A stretch of 64,000 nt of DNA, from NCBI GenBank assembly GCA_021823525.1, contig JAKANY010000001.1:62001-126000 (forward strand), read 5' to 3'. Of this stretch, positions 59,795 to 64,000 are shown in pieces (the first letter of the stretch is position 1; every line of letters begins with the position of its first letter). Made by a program: the position numbers and the translations under genes. The notes under the pieces are model-generated. The model had not been told where the DNA came from. It did not search any database and saw only the letters and a program-made list of their open reading frames with translations. This DNA is from Actinomycetes bacterium (GTDB taxonomy: Bacteria > Actinomycetota > Acidimicrobiia > Acidimicrobiales > RAAP-2).

Positions 59795-61332
59795 TGCGCG
59801 CACTGCTGAGCGTCTGGGACAAGGCGGGGCTCGTGGAGCTGGCCGGCGGGCTGAGCGCGCTCGGCGTGGAGCTGGTCGCCTCGGGCGGCACGGCCATGGC
59901 CCTGTCGGCCGCGGGCGTCGCGCACCGCGACGTCGCCGAGCTGACCGGGTTCCCCGAGATGCTGGGGGGGAGGGTCAAGACCCTCCACCCGGCCATCCAC
60001 GGGGGGATCCTCGCCGATCGGGACCGCCCCGAGCACCTGGCGGACCTCGCGGGCCACGGCATCGGCCCCATCGACCTGGTGGTGTGCAACCTCTACCCCT
60101 TCGCCGCCGACCCCTCGATCGAGCTCATCGACGTGGGCGGGCCCACCATGGTGCGCGCCGCGGCCAAGAACCACGCCCACGTGGCCGTCGTGACCAGCCC
60201 GCACCAGTACGAGCCGGTGCTCGAGGAGCTGCGCGACGCCGGCCAGCTGAGCGCGGCCACCCGGCGCGAGCTGGCCCGCCAGGCCTTCGCCGCGACCGCC
60301 GCCTACGACGCCCAGATCGCCGCCTGGCTGGCGGCGGGCGCGGGCGAGGAGACGCCCGACGAGCTCGACGCGGCCCTGCCGGTCCTCTGGCAGCCCACGC
60401 TCGAGCGCGTCGCGGTCGCCCGCTACGGCGAGAACCCTCACCAGCGCGGCGCCCGCTATCGCGTGGCCGGTGGCGACCCCTGGTGGGACCACGTGACCCA
60501 GCACGCCGGCACGGCCCTCTCGTACCTGAACCTGCTGGACGCCGACGCCGCGTGGCGCCTGGCCCACGAGCTCGCCTCCGACGTCCCGGGCCGCGCGGTC
60601 GCCGTCATCGTCAAGCACGCCAACGCCGCGGGCGCGGCCCTGGCCGACGACCTGGCCGCCGCCTACCGCGAGGCCCTGGCCGCCGACCCGCTGAGCGCCT
60701 TCGGCGGCGTGGTCGCGCTGCTCGGCGAGGTCGACGAGTCCGTCGCCGAGGCGGTCGCCGCTGGCCCGCAGGCCGACGTCGTGGTCGCCGGCGCCTTCAC
60801 CGAGGCCGCCGTCGAGCGCCTGCGCACGCGGCGCAAGGCGACCCGGCTCCTCTCGGGGCCGGCCCCCGAGCCCCTGGCGCGCACCGTGCGCACCATCGGG
60901 GCCAGCGCCTTCGTCCAGAGCCCCGACGAGCTGGTGGTCCCGCCCGGATCGTGGCGCTGCGTGACGGCGGTCGCGCCCACGCCCGAGCAGCTGGTCGACC
61001 TGGTCGTCGCCTGGCGGGTCTGCGCGCGCACCACCTCCAACGCGATCGTGCTGGCCAACGGCGGCGTCGCGGTGGGCGTGGGGGCGGGCCAGCAGTCGCG
61101 CGTCGTCTCGGCCGAGATCGCCGTCGCCAAGGCCGGCTCCCGGGCGGCGGCCGCCGCGGCCGCCTCGGACGCCTTCTTCCCCTTCGCCGACGGGCTCGAG
61201 GCACTCGTCGCGGCCGGTGTGCGCGCCGTCGTCCAGCCGGGCGGCTCGGTGCGCGACGCCGAGGTCATCGCCGCGGCCGACGCGGCGGGCATCGCCCTGC
61301 TGCTCACCGGTGAGCGGCACTTCCGGCACTAG
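59794..61332 (+). CDS. purH: AICAR transformylase / IMP cyclohydrolase
   Basis: 512-residue bifunctional enzyme catalysing the last two steps to IMP. The N-terminal cyclohydrolase starts 'MRALLSVWDKAGLVELAGGL' and has 'GGRVKTLHPAIHGGILADRD'. The C-terminal transformylase has 'ARYGENPHQRGA', 'VIVKHANAAGAAL' with the catalytic Lys-His, and 'DAFFPFADGLE'. ATG overlaps the purN stop (ATGA). folD starts 8 bases later. Confidence 0.97.
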   Translation: MRALLSVWDKAGLVELAGGLSALGVELVASGGTAMALSAAGVAHRDVAELTGFPEMLGGRVKTLHPAIHGGILADRDRPEHLADLAGHGIGPIDLVVCNLYPFAADPSIELIDVGGPTMVRAAAKNHAHVAVVTSPHQYEPVLEELRDAGQLSAATRRELARQAFAATAAYDAQIAAWLAAGAGEETPDELDAALPVLWQPTLERVAVARYGENPHQRGARYRVAGGDPWWDHVTQHAGTALSYLNLLDADAAWRLAHELASDVPGRAVAVIVKHANAAGAALADDLAAAYREALAADPLSAFGGVVALLGEVDESVAEAVAAGPQADVVVAGAFTEAAVERLRTRRKATRLLSGPAPEPLARTVRTIGASAFVQSPDELVVPPGSWRCVTAVAPTPEQLVDLVVAWRVCARTTSNAIVLANGGVAVGVGAGQQSRVVSAEIAVAKAGSRAAAAAAASDAFFPFADGLEALVAAGVRAVVQPGGSVRDAEVIAAADAAGIALLLTGERHFRH

Positions 61333-61340
61333 GAGGACAC

Positions 61341-62195
61341 GTGAGCGCGATCACCCTCGACGGCCAGGCCCTGGCCGCCCGCATCAAGATGCGCCTGGCC
61401 GACCGGGCGGCCCAGCTGGCCGCCGTCGGCCGGCCCGTGGGGCTCGGGACCATCCTGGTGGGCGACGACCCGGCGAGCGCGGCCTACGTGGCCATGAAGC
61501 ACGCCGACTGCGCGCAGGTCGGCGTCACCTCCTTCCACGAGCACCTCCCGGCCAGCGCCACCCAGGAGCAGGTCGAGGCGGTCATCGACGCGATGAACGC
61601 CGATCCCCGGGTCCACGCGATCCTCCTCCAGCTGCCCCTGCCGGCCGGCCTGGACGAGGAGCGCGCCCTGCGCCGCGTCGACCCCGACAAGGACGTCGAC
61701 GGGCTGCACCCGGTGAACCTGGGCCGCCTGGTCATGGGGAGGCCCACCGTCGTCGCGTGCACGCCCGCGGGCATCGTCGAACTGCTCGCCGCCTACGACG
61801 TGCCCGTCGAGGGCCGCCACGTGGTCGTGATCGGCCGCGGCCTGACGATCGGGCGGCCCCTGGCCCTGCTGCTCGCCTCCAAGCGCCCCGGCTGCAACGC
61901 GGCGGTCACCGTCGTGCACACCGGGGTCGAGGACCTCGGAGCCCTCACCCGCCAGGGCGACGTGGTCGTGGCCGCGGCCGGGCGGGCCGGCCTGGTGACC
62001 GCCGACATGGTCAAGCCCGGGGCGGCCGTCGTGGCCGCGGGCACCAGCTGGGCCGGGCGCAAGCTGCTCAGTGACGTCGACGAGTCGGTCGCCGAGGTCG
62101 CCGGATGGCTGAGCCCCCGCATCGGCGGGGTCGGGCCCATGACGCGCGCGATGCTCGTGCGCAACGCCGTCGCGGCCGCGGAGCGGGTGCGATGA
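61341..62195 (+). CDS. folD: Methylene-THF dehydrogenase / methenyl-THF cyclohydrolase
   Basis: 284 residues. The catalytic Lys is in 'AAYVAMKHADC', 'ILLQLPLPAGLDEE' and 'DKDVDGLHPVNLGRL' are FolD blocks, and 'VVVIGRGLTIGRPLALLL' binds NADP. Supplies 10-formyl-THF to PurN and PurH, and balances with MetF downstream. GTG start with AGGAGG; the stop overlaps the cupin ATG. Confidence 0.97.
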   Translation: MSAITLDGQALAARIKMRLADRAAQLAAVGRPVGLGTILVGDDPASAAYVAMKHADCAQVGVTSFHEHLPASATQEQVEAVIDAMNADPRVHAILLQLPLPAGLDEERALRRVDPDKDVDGLHPVNLGRLVMGRPTVVACTPAGIVELLAAYDVPVEGRHVVVIGRGLTIGRPLALLLASKRPGCNAAVTVVHTGVEDLGALTRQGDVVVAAAGRAGLVTADMVKPGAAVVAAGTSWAGRKLLSDVDESVAEVAGWLSPRIGGVGPMTRAMLVRNAVAAAERVR

Positions 62196-62563
62196 GCACG
62201 CGCGACGCGCGCGGGCGCGAGCGCGACGAGCGCCCCTGGGGCAGCTACGTGGTCCTCGACGACGAGGAGGCCACCCACAAGGTCAAGCGCATCGTGGTGG
62301 ACCCGGGCCAGCGCCTGAGCTACCAGCGCCACCGCTGGCGCGCCGAGCACTGGTTCGTCGTGGCGGGCCGGGGCCGCGCGATCATCGACGACGTCGCCCA
62401 CGACCTGGTCGCGGGTGCGAGCGTCGACATCCTGGTCGGCCAGGCTCACCGGGCCGAGAACCCCGGGAACGAGCCGCTGGTCTTCGTCGAGGTCCAGACC
62501 GGCACCTCCTTCGGCGAGGACGACATCGAGCGCCTGAGCGACGACTACGGGCGGGCCGGCTAG
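62192..62563 (+). CDS. Cupin, phosphomannose-isomerase type II-like domain
   Basis: 123 residues. The cupin pattern is 'RPWGSYVVLDDEEATHKVKR', 'VDPGQRLSYQRHRWRAEHWF' with metal-ligand His/Glu candidates, and 'GQAHRAENPGNEPLVFVEVQ'. It corresponds to the C-terminal isomerase domain of ManC/AlgA-type bifunctional enzymes, here alone without the guanylyltransferase. It may isomerise mannose-6-phosphate for envelope sugars; not proven. ATG overlaps the folD stop; metF starts 4 bases after it. Confidence 0.85.
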   Translation: MSTRDARGRERDERPWGSYVVLDDEEATHKVKRIVVDPGQRLSYQRHRWRAEHWFVVAGRGRAIIDDVAHDLVAGASVDILVGQAHRAENPGNEPLVFVEVQTGTSFGEDDIERLSDDYGRAG

Positions 62564-62567
62564 ACCC

Positions 62568-63539
62568 GTGCGCATCGACGAGCTGCTCGCGCGCGGGTCG
62601 ACCCGCTCCTTCGAGTTCTTCCCGCCGCACTCGGCCGAGGAGGCCGCGACCCTGGCGGCGACCATCGAGGACCTCGCGGACCTGGACCCCTCCTTCGTCT
62701 CGGTGACCAACCGCGGCGGGTCCGCGGCGCGCGAGCGGACCTTCGAGCTGGTGACCGCGATCGAGCGCCAGGGACGCCTGACGACGATGGCCCACCTGAT
62801 CGCGCGGGGCCAGCGGCGCGACGACGTGGCCGACCTCCTCGTCCGCTACCGCGACGCGGGCGTCGCCAACGTGCTGGTGCTCGGGGGCGACCCGCCGACC
62901 GAGGGCCCCGACGTCCCGGGCGACTTCGCCCACGCGTGCGACCTGGCCGACCTGGTGCGCGAGGTCGGCGGCTTCGCGATCGGGGTGGCCGCCCATCCCG
63001 CGGGCCACCCCGCCTCGGCGGACCGGGCCGCCGACCGCGACCGCCTCGCCGCCAAGCTCGCGGGGGCCGACTTCGCCATCACGCAGTTCTTCTTTCGCGC
63101 CGACGAGTGGAGCTCTCTCGTGGCCGACCTCGCCGAGCGGGGCGTCACCCGACCGGTCCTGCCCGGCCTGATGCCCGTGACGGCGCTCTCGAGCATCGGG
63201 CGCATGGCGACCATGGGGGCGCCCGTCCCCACCGAGCTGGTGGCGCGCCTCGAGGCCGCCGACCGGGCGGGCGGCGCGAGCGCGGTGCGCGCGGCCGGCA
63301 TCGCCGCGGCGACCGACCTGGCCGCTGAGCTGCTGGCGCGCGGCGCGCCGGGGCTGCACTTCTACACGCTGAACCGCTCGAGCGCGACGCGCGAGATCCA
63401 TCAGGCACTCGCGACGTCGGACCGGGTGGCCCACGTCGCAGAGTCGGGGCCTCGTCGCTCCCCGGCGGACCTCCCCCGGCCGGCGCGCGCGCAACGGCGG
63501 ACGTCCGAGATGCTCGACGGGCTCCGCGACGAGGGGTAG
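62568..63539 (+). CDS. metF: 5,10-methylenetetrahydrofolate reductase
   Basis: 323-residue FAD enzyme making 5-methyl-THF for methionine synthesis. The opening 'RSFEFFPPHSAEEAATL', 'PSFVSVTNRGGSAARERTFE' (usually VTYGAGGS), 'MAHLIARGQRRDDV', 'NVLVLGGDPP', 'GADFAITQFFF' and 'LPGLMPVTAL' are MetF motifs. The C-terminal 40 residues after 'LHFYTLNRSSATREIHQAL' are a variable tail. GTG start. Last gene of the folate cluster; followed by 209 bases before icd. Confidence 0.93.
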   Translation: MRIDELLARGSTRSFEFFPPHSAEEAATLAATIEDLADLDPSFVSVTNRGGSAARERTFELVTAIERQGRLTTMAHLIARGQRRDDVADLLVRYRDAGVANVLVLGGDPPTEGPDVPGDFAHACDLADLVREVGGFAIGVAAHPAGHPASADRAADRDRLAAKLAGADFAITQFFFRADEWSSLVADLAERGVTRPVLPGLMPVTALSSIGRMATMGAPVPTELVARLEAADRAGGASAVRAAGIAAATDLAAELLARGAPGLHFYTLNRSSATREIHQALATSDRVAHVAESGPRRSPADLPRPARAQRRTSEMLDGLRDEG

Positions 63540-63705
63540 CTCCCGTCCCTTCCGGTCTCGCACCGTACCCGCGGTCGGTGGCGAGTCGACGGCGCGACGT
63601 GGTGGCGACGCGTGCCGCCCCGCGCGCGTGGCCGCGATGGGTGGCGGGCGAGCAGCGCGGGTCGACGGTGCGCGACGTCCGTGCCGGCCCGCCCCTAGGG
63701 TCTTA

Positions 63706-63731
63706 GGTCCCCGAGAGGGCCTTTCGGGACC
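63706..63731 (+). terminator. Possible weak hairpin before icd
   Basis: GGTCCCCGA...TCGGGACC, 8 pairs with one bulged C, lying between metF and icd and overlapping the expected -35 region of icd. It may be a terminator for the metF transcript or a chance palindrome. Confidence 0.3.
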
Positions 63732-63735
63732 GTCG

Positions 63736-63741
63736 TAGGAT
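63736..63741 (+). promoter_or_regulatory. -10 box for leaderless icd transcription
   Basis: TAGGAT ends 7 bases before the ATG at 63749. An alternative in-frame ATG at 63740 overlaps the box, which favours 63749 as the start. Confidence 0.45.
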
Positions 63742-63748
63742 GGCGATC

Positions 63749-64000
63749 ATGGCTGAGAAGATCACGATGAGCGCCCAGGGCGTCCTGCAGGTCCCCGACA
63801 ACCCGATCATCCCCTTCATCGAGGGTGACGGCACCGGAGTCGACATCTGGCCCGCCGCCAAGCTGGTGCTGGACGCGGCGTCCAAGAAGCACGGCAAGAC
63901 CATCGAGTGGCGCGAGGTCCTCGCGGGCGAGAAGGCCTTCAACGAGACCGGCGACTGGCTCCCCGAGGAGACCGTCACGACCTTCCGCGACTACCTCATC
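63749..64000 (+). CDS. icd: NADP-dependent isocitrate dehydrogenase (5' part, truncated by window)
   Basis: The first 84 residues are visible and the frame is open at the right edge. '[20 protein letters not shown]' with following '[12 protein letters not shown]' and '[20 protein letters not shown]' match the N-terminus of prokaryotic homodimeric NADP-ICDH (usually DGIGxD, here DGTGVD). It oxidises isocitrate to 2-oxoglutarate in the TCA cycle. The ATG at 63749 is preceded by a TAGGAT box at leaderless spacing. Confidence 0.9.
   Translation, partial: MAEKITMSAQGVLQVPDNPIIPFIEGDGTGVDIWPAAKLVLDAASKKHGKTIEWREVLAGEKAFNETGDWLPEETVTTFRDYLI

Overview
The window is a chromosome segment from a very GC-rich actinobacterium. 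Gene order and protein style (secY-adk-map, infA-rpmJ-rpsM-rpsK-rpsD-rpoA-rplQ-truA, rplM-rpsI-glmM-glmS, tsaE-tsaB-rimI-tsaD, groES-groEL, guaB3-guaA, sucCD, and arabinan-precursor genes) fit the class Acidimicrobiia or a near relative. That placement is inference from synteny; no rRNA gene is present. GTG starts are common, adjacent genes often overlap by 1-4 bases (GTGA, ATGA, TAGTG), and several genes have a TANNNT -10 box 6-7 bases before the start codon, which suggests leaderless mRNAs.

Layout. 1-9323: end of the ribosomal-protein region (secY, adk, map, infA, rpmJ, rpsM, rpsK, rpsD, rpoA, rplQ, truA). It is interrupted at 2359-5222 by a minus-strand cluster: a DevS/DevR-like two-component system, a flavin-type split-barrel protein and a BtuF-like receptor. 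9324-14894: an insertion between truA and rplM with a DUF4143-type ATPase, an APC permease and an M13 metallopeptidase. 14975-24260: rplM, rpsI, the amino-sugar/cell-wall genes glmM and glmS, then acpS, alr, a family-4 uracil-DNA glycosylase, the t6A genes tsaE, tsaB and tsaD with rimI, and pdxH. Much of this is one overlapping chain. 24257-25474: an MFS transporter.

25475-42181 is the accessory and most interesting part. It holds a TasA/CalY-like secreted protein with its SipW-type signal peptidase, then groESL under a CIRCE operator, then a 2832-residue secreted protein. That protein has about 17 tandem repeats of about 143 residues, each with a conserved cysteine pair, and a C-terminal OmpA-like region. 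A TetR regulator, a GH114-type glycosidase and small zinc-ribbon proteins of atypical composition follow. I infer a cell-surface or biofilm-matrix module inserted around groESL.

42182-51551: MMPL exporter, Nudix hydrolase, guaB3, guaA, a PcrA/UvrD helicase and a phosphodiester glycosidase-family membrane protein. 51552-53412: a decayed stretch and a Fic/ribbon-helix-helix toxin-antitoxin-like pair. 53624-56606: ubiA-dprE1-dprE2, the decaprenyl-phospho-arabinose pathway; the DprE1 has Ala where M. tuberculosis has Cys387. 56704-64000: a B12-binding subunit, sucC, sucD, purN, purH, folD, a cupin, metF and the start of icd, covering succinyl-CoA, purine and one-carbon metabolism. I saw no tRNA, rRNA, CRISPR array or insertion sequence.
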